This document shows positions 1 to 10,826 of a DNA stretch of 64,000 bases, piece after piece (within the stretch, counting starts at the first letter, position 1; every line of letters begins with the position of its first letter). The stretch comes from Scalesia atractyloides. Its lineage: Eukaryota > Streptophyta > Magnoliopsida > Asterales > Asteraceae. Position numbers and translations under genes: made by a program. Below the pieces are notes generated by a model, which worked only from the letters and a program-made list of their open reading frames with translations, was not told the origin of the DNA and did not search any database. The stretch spans positions 37,356,341 through 37,420,340 of the forward strand of contig CAMTDV010000012.1 in NCBI GenBank assembly GCA_947069175.1. Reading direction: 5' to 3'.

Positions 1-722
1 GGGGTATATTTTTTTTAAATAAAGTTTCATTTATTTTTACCCACCCCTTTTATTCATGTTTTGGGGTGTATCATCTGTCGTTTATTTATATCGTTTATTC
101 AAACACTTGTGCTACTACCATTATATGATCTAACGTGTTATGAAATATTTGGTTTATGGTTATATGTGGTTACATTTTCTCATTTCAGTCAAGCATTCAC
201 ATTTGGCCCATCAATTCCTCGTTGTATACGAGTAGAGCATCGCGCTGCCTAATTAGATCGGCTCCATTTGATTGAGCCTTGATCTCACAGTTCATCATTT
301 ATCATGGTTATGTGTACATTGCTAGATGTTTATGTGGTTTGTGGATAGTTTACATATACGTTTGTTCATATTTGGTTTTTGCACATTTTTATTAAATTAA
401 TAACTATAATTATTTCTTTCAAATGATTAAACGAGATTCACTCGCCAACTTTTGTTGACCCAAATCTCTATTTTTACACATGATACAGGTGGACAGGTTG
501 AGGCAAGGAACACATAGAATTGGGCCTTAGAAGAAAAATAAACAGTTACATAAATGTCATGTTTAGAACAATCTTGTGCTTGTATGGTTTATGTGTTTGA
601 TGGAATTTCTCCTTTTAATTTGAATAATAAATATGAAACTTTATTATATTAAATGTCATGAGCTTTGATGAAAACCCAATCATGCCCCGGCTACCATATC
701 CGCTGCGGGTCAGGATGTGACA
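1..722 (+). repeat. T1 5' LTR, 3' part only
   Basis: This segment matches the end of the complete T1 LTR (29017-29981) and ends in GATGTGACA just before the PBS. Compared with that copy it lacks about 250 bp between positions 40 and 45 (partner 29054 to about 29303), with C-rich words at the junction. The tRNA-like modules of the family would lie to the left of the window. Confidence 0.88.
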
Positions 723-725
723 GAT

Positions 726-737
726 TGGTATCAGAGC
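726..737 (+). other. T1 primer binding site (tRNA-iMet type)
   Basis: TGGTATCAGAGC, the usual plant initiator-methionine primer site, lies three bases after the LTR end. The same 12 bases follow the LTRs ending at 13297 and 29981. Confidence 0.9.
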
Positions 738-1568
738 TTTTGACTATAGGGATATAGGATAGGTTATTAGACCCTTAGAGCCTATACTATCGTTGATTAG
801 ATTTTAATTACTTACGTGTTAATTGGTTACATGCAAACTCTTGATATTTACTTGTCTTACTTTTATCTCCCACACAAATGCATGAAAGCACTCTCACTAC
901 TATATGTTGTTGTGTGATATTTATTGTGATATACGTATTGTTAACATAACATGCTTATGCAAACACGCGCATCTCAGTTTCCACATATTTGAAGATTTTT
1001 CATGCTTTCTTTCTCAAAATTTTGTGATGTTTTCATTTTTCAATCTCATCAAAGTGAGTTCTACGACGGGCATGTAGTGACTGGAAGGGTACAAGTACCA
1101 GTAATCGAAACGTCCTGTCCAGAATTGACATTCGTATATTTCCAATATAACGGACCAGTTTGCCTACCTAGGGAATAAAGATGAGAGTACAAAGTACCTA
1201 TTAGGCCAAAGCATGCCATACCAAACGTCGAGTGAACTAACCCCACTTGAGCTGTCATTGTGTCTACACCTGGACACCCTCCGACTTTATACCTCGCAAT
1301 CATGTTTTACAATTTTCATTTGGGTGATGCAAGTGTTAACAGGCCAACACCAATGTGAACTCTATAAAGTCCAGTAGTCATGGGGGCCCACATGACTACT
1401 TAGGCCAAGTATAAGGGATATATGGGGATCCAAACATGAGCAAAGCCCAAGACATCCAATGGATGTAGTGAATTTATTTTTCTCAATTAATTTGTGAATG
1501 TTAATTTCTAAATGCGACACATGACACCAAAACGTCAAACTCATAATCCCGTTACATATTTCCTGTAG
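738..1568 (+). other. T1 untranslated leader
   Basis: No coding region is seen here. The stretch is shared with the leaders at 13313-14136 (T2) and 29997-30827 (second T1 copy), including a conserved block that starts CATCAAAGTGAGTTCT and lies 300-330 bp after the PBS. It probably holds packaging or translation signals, but nothing in the sequence proves that. Confidence 0.7.
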
Positions 1569-2821
1569 ATGTCTTCTAGGCACTCTCGAGGAGGTAGGAG
1601 ATCAGGAAGATCCGGCGAGTGCATGGCTGCTCAAATAGCCCAACAAATGGCCGCCGTAATTCCCAACATTGTGATTCAAGTCCAACAGGCCCTCGACGCT
1701 AATCCTGTCAACCCAATCAACCAAGGGGGTCAAAATGTTGTCAACCCTCCCGCAAACGCCACCAAGTGAGCAGTTCAACTCATGTGACCCTCCAAAGTGC
1801 GAGGGGACTGAAGGGGTCACTGCCCTTCTCCAATGGTTTGAAGAGATGGAAAGTACTTCCTCAACTGTGATTGTCCCAACGCCTGCAAGGTGCATTATGC
1901 TACTGGTCGTCTGTATGGGGTGGTACTCACATGGTGGATGCAGAGAAAGGCAGACGAGGCGTCGAAGCCGCAGTAGCCCTAACTTGGGAAGAATTGAGGG
2001 AACTCATGACCAGACGCTTCTGTCCAAGAAGTAAAATTAAGAAGCTAGAAGATGAGTTTTATTTCTTGAAACAAAAGGAGGGAGACCATATAACCTACAA
2101 CAAGAGGTTTCTCGAGTTGAATCAAATGGTACCCAACTTGTTTACTCCTCTCTACCGCTTGATTGAGCACTACATTCTGGGTCTTCCGTAAAAAATTCAA
2201 GACTCTATGATGAGTACTACGCCTGCAACCTTGGAAGTAGCAATGGAGCTAGCTACTGAGCTCACTGAAAATCGGATCAGGAACGGGGATTTCAAAGATG
2301 AGAAGAAGAAAGACAAGATACCTGCTGAAACCCCTACCTCAACCCAAACTGTATCCTCTTCTCGATTCGTTGGCAAAAGAAAGCGAAATGGGAAGAACTT
2401 TGCCATCACAAACCAGCCTACTCAAACAAATCAACCCATTGCCGCCGCTCCAATCACACAAGTTGCTCCTCCTACTGCATCATTCAAGAAACCGTATACA
2501 AGACTACACCCAAAATGCAACCGATGTCAATATCACCACCCTCCCGAGAACCCATGTCTTCACTGTACAAGTTGTGGCCGTGCAGATCATACAATTCAAA
2601 CCTGCCATGTTCTCCAAAGACCAGCCCACAACCAACCTCAAGCCCAACCAAGCAATCAAGTGGTGGGCCAAGCTCCCTACCAACAACCTCTACTACTACC
2701 ACCTGCTCAACCAATGGCTAAACCTTTCTACCAGCCCAACTATCGTATGATGCCGCCCGCCAGAGCTTGTTTCAATTGCGGTGATCCACCCATTTCCGCA
2801 ACACCTATCCGCATTTGGTAA
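1569..2821 (+). pseudogene. gag: T1 gag, frameshifted
   Basis: Structural polyprotein of a Ty3 element. The start ATG at 1569 opens a product beginning MSSRHSRGGRRSG, followed by MAAQIAQQMAAVIPNIV. Reading then passes through at least three frames (1569-1769, 1735-2034, 1871-2191, 2207-2821). The retrotransposon gag core is recognisable by FCPRSKIKKLEDEFYFLKQ and YNKRFLELNQMVPNLFTPLY at 2010-2160, and it is followed by a charged and proline-rich tail. A Cys-rich stretch (CNRCQYHHPPENPC) lies at 2518-2560. The final CCHC knuckle starts CFNCGDP at 2770 but loses its H and last C through a frameshift. The lysine-rich linker and stops show it is dead. Confidence 0.82.
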
Positions 2822-3315
2822 ACATCATAAATGCGCAAGCCCAAGCTAACCCTGCGAACCAAGCCAATCCGCCAGCTAGAGGAAGAGCTTTTAACATCAA
2901 CGCCAACCAGGCTAGGGCGGATAACAACATGGTTAACGATACGTTTCTCATTAACGATAGCTATGCATCTATAATTTTTGACACTGGCGCGGATAAAAGT
3001 TTTATGTTTTTAGAGTTTGAATCTATTCTTGGTTTACCTTGCGCTAGTTTAGCCGAACCATTTACAGTGGAAGTATCAGACGGTGAACCTACTACGCTAG
3101 ACTCTATCATTCGCAACTACACCCTTACTCTCAATGATCATGAGTTTTCCATCAATCTTATTCCTATGAAGTTGGGTAGTTTCGACGTCATCATTGGTAT
3201 GGATGGCTTAGTCAGCATCACGCCGAGGTCGTTTGTTATGAAAAATTTATTCGAATTACTCTCGACGACGGTCAAACTTTTCGTATTTTTGGTGAAACCC
3301 ATCCAAAGGACTTAA
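2815..3315 (+). pseudogene. pol: T1 pol: aspartic protease
   Basis: Retropepsin that would cleave the polyprotein. The catalytic DTGA lies at 2980-2991 after NDSYASIIF, and the typical C-terminal half (FDVIIGMDGL) is at 3181-3210. The frame overlaps the broken end of gag. After the IGMD motif the frame drifts (KNLFELLSTTV), so the link to RT is lost by 3315. The next reading block starts at 3325 in another frame. Confidence 0.8.
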
Positions 3316-3324
3316 GTTGATGTC

Positions 3325-4608
3325 ATGCCTTCAAGCTCGAAGATACCTTCGCAAAGACTACATAGCATTCTTAGCGCACATTGTCAAGAAGGAGGGCAAG
3401 GAGAAGAAACTCGAAGACATCCGATTGTTAAAGAATTTCCTCAAGTTTTCCCAATGAGGTTTCAGGACTTCCTCCTGTACGAGAAGTCGAATTTCAAATC
3501 GATCTTGTGCCTGGTGCTACACCAGTTGCAAAATCTCCATATAGGTTAGCCCATCTGAAATGCAAGAGTTAGCTAGCCAGCTGCAAGAGCTGACTGACAA
3601 GGATTTATACGTCCTAGCTCGTCGCCTTGGGGTGCGCCGGTTCTATTCGTCAAGAAGAAGGATGGAACTTTTCGAATGTGTATTGATTATCGAGAGCTCA
3701 ACAAGCTGACCATCAAAAACCGCTATCCGTTACCTCGTATAATGGCCTTCTAGATCAACTTCAGGGTGCCACTTACTTCTCAAAAATCGATCTTCGTTCT
3801 AGTTATCACCAGCTTAGAGTACGTGAAGAAGACATTTCGAAGACTACCTTTCGAACTCGCTACGGTCACTACGAATTCATGGTCATGCCTTTTGGTTTGA
3901 CCAATGCTCCAGCCATTTTCATGGATCTAATGAATAGGGTGTGCAAACCCTACCTCGATCGTTTCGTTATTGTCTTCATCAATGATATCCTTATTTATTC
4001 CAAGACCAAATCCGATCATGAGCGACACCTTCGACTCATTCTAACACTTTTGAGAACTGAACAGCTCTACGCTAAGTTCTCAAAATGTGAATTCTGGTTA
4101 AAAGAAGTTCAATTTCTTGGTCACGTCGTCAACGACAAAGGAACTCATGTCGACCCTACAAAGATTAAAGCAGTACAAGAATGGCAAGCTCCACGCACTC
4201 CCACTGAAGTTAGTTCATTCCTCGGTTTAGCTAGTTATTATCGACGTTTCATCGCAAATTTCTCTCGTATTGCCTTACCACTCACAGCCTTAACTCATAA
4301 GGGCAAGCCTTTCATTTGGGGGCCCAAGCAGGAAGAGGCTTTTCAAGCATTGAAACAAAACCTTTGTGATGCACCTATCCTCACTCTCCTTGATGGTTGT
4401 GAAGACTTCGTGGTCTATTGTGACGCATCAGGGCAGGGACTAGGGTGTGTCTTAATGCAAAGAGGAAAGGTAGCCTACGCCTCAAGGCAACTTAAAGTTC
4501 ACGAGAAGAATTACACAACTCACGACATAGAACTCAGAGCAGTCGTGTTCGCTCTAAAGATATGGATACATTATCTCTATGGTACAAAGTGTGAGATTTA
4601 CACTGACC
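3325..4608 (+). pseudogene. pol: T1 pol: reverse transcriptase and RNase H (5' part)
   Basis: The RT fingers are recognisable at 3620-3750 (KKKDGTFRMCIDYRELNKLT) despite frameshifts, with a small deletion near 3745. From 3879 to 4608 one frame reads through palm, thumb and RNase H. The catalytic box that normally reads F-I/V-D-D is FIND here: the first aspartate codon at 3981-3983 is AAT. RNase H shows its first Asp in VYCDASGQGLG, its Glu in DIELRAVVFAL and its third Asp in IYTDHK just before the break. Copia A is inserted after 4613 inside this domain, with target duplication ACAAG at 4609-4613. The element is inactive from the catalytic change alone. Confidence 0.88.
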
Positions 4609-4613
4609 ACAAG

Positions 4614-5067
4614 TGTTAGGACGTTTTGAGACCGTTGATACTTGAGTTTAATAGTTTGAGCTGGTTTTGTAATAGTTAGTAAAACTAGAAGGGCCAATAG
4701 TGTAATTTGTGAATCTTGAAACTGGGCGGCGTATTTATGTTCCCAACGTATTTAATAAATACGCTGGGTAGTTAGTGGCTATATATATGAATTTCAATGA
4801 AAACCCTAGTCAAAGGTTCTTGGACATATTTTGGTGATTGCTCTTGTGTTGTGGTTGTTGTTCTTGTGCTTAATCTGAACATCCAGGTGCTTTTAGTGAT
4901 TATATATTTTGGTATTCCATATACAACACTTGTTGTTTGATCCATACAAGAATCTTCATCTTCATTCTTTGGTTTTTCTTAACTTTTACACATTCAAACA
5001 ACTAATCTATAGTTGTTTGGGTGATAACAATCAACCACTGTGATCTGAATCTGATTTGGGACTCATA
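4614..5067 (+). repeat. Copia A 5' LTR (454 bp)
   Basis: Starts TGTTAGGACGTTTTGAG and ends GGGACTCATA; the 3' LTR ends in the expected CA, so the last base pair here has changed from C to T. It contains a near-perfect 27-bp palindrome at 4742-4768 centred on GTATTTAATAAATAC, and a TATA run at 4780-4788. Confidence 0.9.
4780..4788 (+). promoter_or_regulatory. TATA box of copia A 5' LTR
   Basis: TATATATAT lies 54 bp after the word GCGGCGTATTTAT (4726) and shortly downstream of the LTR palindrome. The 3' LTR has the same run at 25742-25750. Confidence 0.65.
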
Positions 5068-5070
5068 ATT

Positions 5071-5082
5071 TGGTATAAGAGC
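5071..5082 (+). other. Copia A primer binding site
   Basis: TGGTATAAGAGC lies three bases after the LTR; it differs from the tRNA-iMet site TGGTATCAGAGC at one base. Confidence 0.8.
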
Positions 5083-5688
5083 TTTTGTGCTTTTTATTGT
5101 TTGAGTTTTTTGTTAAGGTTCTTCAAGTTTTGAAGGTTTTTCAAAAGTTTTCAAAGTTTCAAGGTTTTTCAAAATTTTGAACTTAAAATGGCTTGATCTG
5201 GTCTGTTTAATCATTGGGTTGTTGTTAATCAGTGGTTTGGTAAACATTTGGGTCATTTTGGTGCAAAGAAACATGGATTTTGAGTCATTTTTGGATGATT
5301 AGAGGGTTTTTGTTCGTACTTAAACCCATCTGGGCGTATTTATTGTTGAAGGCAGCGTAGATAATTTTGAATTCAGCGTTTTTATTGTTGAAGATCGCGT
5401 AATTAACAAATACGCCGGGTTAACACCAGCGGATTTGTTGATTTTCAGCGAGATAGTGACAGCGCATTTAATCGAAGGCGACTTCGAAGTCAACGATAAA
5501 AATCCTCAGTGATTTTATCACGGTGATCGGTGTATTTAGCCAAACTCATGTTTGTTTTTCATGTTCCAGCGGATTTAGCTAATTTCACAGGATAAAGTCG
5601 CCAGGGATCTCCAGCGTATTTAATTCAATTGCAGCGTATTTGTCATCTGATCTATACTTCCAGCGTATTTAATCTCTGGTTAACCAAA
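5083..5688 (+). other. Copia A leader, rich in GCGTATTTA words
   Basis: No coding region is seen. The word GCGTATTTA or a one-base variant recurs at 5334, 5397, 5614, 5634 and 5663, with CAGCGTAGATAAT at 5353-5365 and a near-palindrome at 5397-5415. The same words fill the stretch before ORF3 (22048-22700). Confidence 0.75.
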
Positions 5689-8650
5689 ATGTCTCTGAAT
5701 CAACTTAACCTAAGAGCCCAAGCCGAGTTGGATAAAGGAACAACTACAAGACCTCCCAAGTTGAAAGGATCTGAGGATTTCAGCAGTTGGAAGAACAGAA
5801 TCAAAGCCTTCTTTGAGTATACCACATATACTCAATGGATGTCTGTCATGGTGGGTCCACACGTTCCAATGATAATTCGCGACAATATTCATACGATCAA
5901 CGAAGATCCATCTACGTTCACTGAAGAAGGCAGAACTCTCATTCAACGTGATCACAGGGCTCATGCTGCTCTTACAAAGGCCTTGTCCACGGACGACAAC
6001 AACTTGTTCGAAGAGTACACTTCCGCTCATGAATTATGGTTGGCCCTTATTGACCACTACTATGAAGGAAACGAGGAGCTCATGGACAACAAAAGAGACA
6101 TGGTTCAGAAAGAGTACGACATGTTTGGAAGTGTTCGTGGTGAAAGCTTATCAGATCATATCAGTTGATTTCTGGGAGTGCTGACTAAAATGAAGAAAGT
6201 GGGAAATCCTGTTTCAAACTATGCATCCATCAAGAAGCTGCTAGACTCACTCCCTAAAGAATGGAGCCTTCAGTGTATGATGATTAAAAGAACTTTCTTG
6301 ACCAGCACAACTCCTGTCACACTCTCGGAACTGATCAACACTCTAAAAGCCTTTGAAATGGATATTATCAAGAGAGAAATGAACCAAACAGGGTATTCAC
6401 AGAAACTTACTCAATCATATACTGCAACCTCTGCTCCCAAAAATATGGCGTTTCTTGCTCCCATAACCTTCTGTGGATTGAATCCTCAAAGTGCTGCCGA
6501 ATCTTATCCTAATGCTTCCGCAAGCTCTGCAAAGGCCTCATCATCCACCGAGAAGACTACCGTGGCCAGTGATGCTCAAGCACTTAAGATATCCACCGAA
6601 CATGTTACTCTGTTTAACACCTTCTTGAGCAGCTATGAGGCTCTCATGTCAGGTGAGTTGAAAAGAGATTTTCTCACTGCTGAGGATATGTATCAAGTGG
6701 ATCTTGATGATATGGAGGAGATGGATTTGAAGTGGCAGATGGTGATGATCACTCTTTGATTGAAGAAATTTCAAGAGAAAATAGGAAAAAGGCTAGTTCT
6801 GGGAAAGCTGGATTTGACAAGTCCAAGCTTTCCCAATTGCAAAAATCTGGGTCATTTCAAGAGGGAATGTCCTTTGCTAAAGAATGAGAATGCTGAACTT
6901 AATCAGACAAGAAGGCCGGTGGCTATTGAAGGAGTGATAGTGTTGCTGAAAATAACCAAAAAGCTTTAGTGGTGGAAGATTACGACTGGTCACAGGAAAT
7001 AGCTGAGGCTAAAGGAGAAGTCAACAAAGCCCTCCTTGCAAACATCTCTACTGTTTCTGTCACGTCTGCATCAAACTGTGTGGAAAAGTAAACCGCAAGG
7101 ATTCCCAAAGATGACAAGGGTCTGGAAAGAATCATCGATCCTGCTGAACCAACTTCAGAGAAGGGAAAACAGAAAGCTGAGATGAATGATTTGAAACTGA
7201 CAGCTCAAGAAGCAATCAGTAGCAGCAAGAATGAAATGGTTGGAACTTCTACAATCGCCATGAAGTCAGAAACTGAGGATAAGGATTTGGTAAATAGCAT
7301 ACCATATGAATTTAAAGCAAAGTTGTGCTCCAAACCATGTTTGAACGTCGTGGCACATTACAAATCACTCAACCGTGACATAATTAAAGAAAAATAAAAG
7401 GTTTTGAAAATTAATCAAGAACTAAAAGAAAATGAAGCTGCATATCAAAGAAAGTTGAACAAACCGTAGCTAAAATGCAGACTTCAAAAGAATTTGTTTT
7501 CAGAAAATATTTTATCATAAATGATTTGACCGAAAAATTAGAAAAATCACAAAACGAAAATAACAAATTGCAAATCATTATTGATAAATGGAAAATTAGT
7601 CATGAAGCACTGGTTGATATTGTAAACTGCCAATGACCGACATTCATAAAGGATGGAATTGGATGTAAGGATAAGTTCGGAAACGAAAGAAAAATATTTC
7701 CTCCTCCGCACAACAAAAATTAGGTTCCTATGCCATCTCCTCATCCTAAAAATGACTTAATCGATAAAAATGATCTTTTGGATCAAAATGCTTTTTACAA
7801 ACCCCAAAAGAATACTAACATGTCTGAAAGCAATGCAGATCTGTGTGAGGTCAAGAAGATGTGTGTGATGAGGAAGATGATTGTGGAGGTTCAAAAATAG
7901 GAATCAGTTACTCAGGCGACAGTTATTCAACAGTTAACTGGTTCGCCTGGAATTGTAATAAGACAAACAGTACTTCTATTCAGGATAACTGCAATAGTTT
8001 GACTAGGATGGATGACTGTAACGGCTTTATGCCAAAATTGAACATTCAGGATGAGTGTAATGGCCTTGCGCCTACACTTAAGACTCACAACCAAGTGCAT
8101 GCTGAGGTTGAGAGTCATGACTTAAACTCTGTTTTTAATGATGAAAATGTTATGCTTGAATATCCTGTATTTGTCCTAGAATTGAAGAAAAACATATTTG
8201 GAAAGTTCCTTACAGAGGAAATTCCCAAGTTTGTTCCATCAGGTACAGGTACATCAGAGACTGATAAAGACTTTACTGAAGAAAGCAATGAAGATTATTC
8301 AAGTGCAACAACTTCAGAGTGATGGAGAAATGTCAAGTGAAAGTCAAGAATCAATCTCGTCATCAGATAGTGAGGACAGTGAAGACAACATTGAGATTGA
8401 AAATCATTTCGACAAAAAAATGAAGAAAGTCAAAGATTCAAGCCATGTTACGTATCAAATTCCTCAAGCAGCTCCAGATTCTCATCACATACATCATCTT
8501 CGCACTCGGCACCCAGGAAAAAAGATCGAAATGCAAACAATGCTTTCGTTGTGGTCATTTAGGACATAATGCAAAACATTGCAAAAGCAAGAAATTTTCT
8601 AAACTAATCAAGATCTGGTTAAAAGTTTCACTGATCAATTTGACAATATG
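5689..8650 (+). pseudogene. gag: Copia A gag
   Basis: The ATG at 5689 (after TTAACCAAA) starts MSLNQLNLRAQAELD. The N-terminal block, with FSSWKNRIKAFFEYTT at about 5785 and a DHYYEGNEELMDNKRDM stretch, is the copia gag core. An in-frame stop lies at 6166, then 6178-6759 continues with YASIKKLLDSLPKEW. The first zinc knuckle near 6830 reads NCKNLGHFKREC but has lost its first Cys. A long, Asp/Ser-rich, heavily broken middle (7180-8330) precedes a second, intact knuckle CFRCGHLGHNAKHC at 8539-8580. A long two-knuckle gag fits Sireviruses. Many stops: not functional. Confidence 0.83.
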
Positions 8651-8783
8651 AAGAAATCAGTGAAATGCATAGTTAATTCAACTTGTTTTTGGAAAAGAAA
8701 AGAAAACACTCTTGCTCAAAATCATGATAACTAACGTAAAGCAAGTCTGGGTTCCAAAAACTAACTAACTTGTACATATTTTT

Positions 8784-9338
8784 TTGTTGTTGTTGTTTTA
8801 TAACAGAATAAACTTCAAAAATGGCTTCGGATGCTCATGGAATATATTTGGCATGTTGATAGTGGATGTTCCAGGCATATTTTCCGGCTTAAAGGATCTG
8901 CTTAAAAACTTTCGAGTTATCGATGGTGATTTCGTATCCTTTGTCGGAGACGAAAAGGGAGGGAAGATCGTCGGAATGGGTGACGTCGTGTCTGAAGCAC
9001 TTACTCTAGAGAATGTAAACTATGTTCCAGAGTTGTGTTACAATCTCATGAGCGTATCACAAGTCTGTGACAAAGGAATTTCAGTGCTGTTCAATGACAT
9101 GGGGTGCTTATTACTCAAGCCCGAATACTCCATCCCTGCAGAAATGATCATGTTCAGAGCTCCCCGTCAAAACAACACCCATGTGCTAAATATGAATAAT
9201 ACTAAATCAAATGAACAAATGACATGCCTTATTTCTAGAGCATCAGAATTGGAATCACTGCTTTGGCATAGGCGTTTGGGGCATGTGAACTTCAAAAATA
9301 TAAATAAGCTTTCTAAATTAAATTTAGTAAGAGGTTAG
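8784..9338 (+). pseudogene. pol: Copia A pol: protease and GAG-pre-integrase
   Basis: The protease site reads WHVDSGCSRHIF with its Asp codon at 8858-8860. It lies in a different frame from the following block, so a one-base shift separates active site and body. The 8784-9338 frame gives the protease body (VNYVPELCYNLMSVSQVCDKG) and then the GAG-pre-integrase motif SLLWHRRLGHVNFKNINKL at 9256-9315. Confidence 0.85.
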
Positions 9339-10632
9339 CCTATGACAGATTTTCCTTTTTCAGAAAAATGCTTCGTATGTGCCCAGGAAAGCAACATAAA
9401 AATCCTCACAAATCCAAAACAGTGAATACGATATCTGCCCCATTGCAATTACTTCACATGGATCTTTTCGACCCTATAAGTGTTAAAAGTTTAGCTAAAA
9501 GATCTTATTGTTTGGTAATTACAGATGATTTCTCACGTTTTTCATGGGTATATTTCCTTGAAGCCAAAAGTGAGACAACTTCCATTCTGAAAAGCTTCGT
9601 CCCTATGATTAAAAACGTAATCAAGCTGAAGGTGAAATCCGTAAAAGCGACAAGGACATAATCAAATCATAAATTTGTCTCCTTCTGTGAAGAAAAAGGA
9701 ATACGCTTTCAATACAATGCTACCAGAACTCCTCAACAAAATGGGGTAGCAGAACGAAAGAACAGAACACTCATTGAAGCTGCTCGAACTATGCTTGTAG
9801 ACTCCAAGCTTCCCATAATCTTCTGAGCTGAAGCAGTCAACACAGCATGCTATGTTTTGAATCGAGTTCTCATTGTCAAACCTCATGGAAAGACAGCTTA
9901 TGAACTCCTTTTCAAAAAGAAGCCTCTGATATATTTCTTTAGACCGTTCGGGTGTTCCTGTACACTTCTCAACACTAAAGATAATCTCATCAAGTTTGAA
10001 GCAGTCGGTGATGTGTGCTACTTCATGGGCTACTCATCTTCTCAAAAGGCATATCGAGTCTACGACTAACGAACCAAGATGGTGATTGAATCATATTACA
10101 TCGACTTTCAAAAAGGAAACTCCACAAACTGGAAGCGCTCCAAACTGGTTTTATGACGTAGACATTGTATTCAACACTTTCGACATCGCTGAACCTATCA
10201 GTGAATCCGAACCTGCAGACTCAACTCCATTAGAGCAATTGTTTAATCCTTCAGACATTGGTTTCACTCCTTTTACAACTCGTTTCACCCCAGTCTCTGC
10301 CTCTCCTACCCTTCCTGTTATCGAAGTAGATGATGACACATCGGCTGAGAATGCATCTGCACATGATGATTCTTCTTCACATCAGATCATGGATGAACCA
10401 CCTAAAGAAGACGAAACTCCAATTATCTATGTCGACGAACATTTCTCTAATCTGCCTCAACAAGTAGAAACTCACACCAACGCATGATACAAGATAAATC
10501 GAAACCATCCAATTGAAAATGTCATCGGTTCTGTGGAAGATGGAGTTCGAACTCGCGGTCAAACATATACCATCAACACAGGATTGTATGCAGCTTTTCT
10601 CTCACAGTCTGTCCCAAGAGACATCGAAGAAG
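9339..10632 (+). pseudogene. pol: Copia A pol: integrase and linker to RT
   Basis: Integrase core: first Asp in LLHMDLFDP (about 9450) and TDDFSRFSWVYFLEA at 9520-9570. The region of the second Asp near 9640 has a frameshift and reads SDKD where SDNGTE is expected. The Glu motif PQQNGVAERKNRTLIEAART is at 9733-9795 with a stop soon after. The 9857-10069 frame carries AYELLFKKKPLIYFFRPFGC. A disordered acidic linker (10086-10487) and DIEEAI follow to 10637, where T2 is inserted (target duplication CCATT at 10633-10637). Confidence 0.85.
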
Positions 10633-10826
10633 CCATTTGTAACATCCGTCAAAAACCGGGTTAACCAAACCCGCTTCGTTTATTAACCGAACATCCAGTT
10701 AAAATTTTCCTTGCATATTAAATACTCAAATTAATTTTATACGATACATAATTAATAAATATATTAGAATTTAAAATTTATAATTGAAAATTTATTGAAA
10801 ATTATGAAATAAAAATAAAATGCTGA

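Noticed and set aside
1061..1303. Minus-strand ORF of 80 codons (also seen near 13611-13817)
   Set aside because: It lies in the conserved leader of the Tekay-like elements and is not kept open in the same form in all copies.
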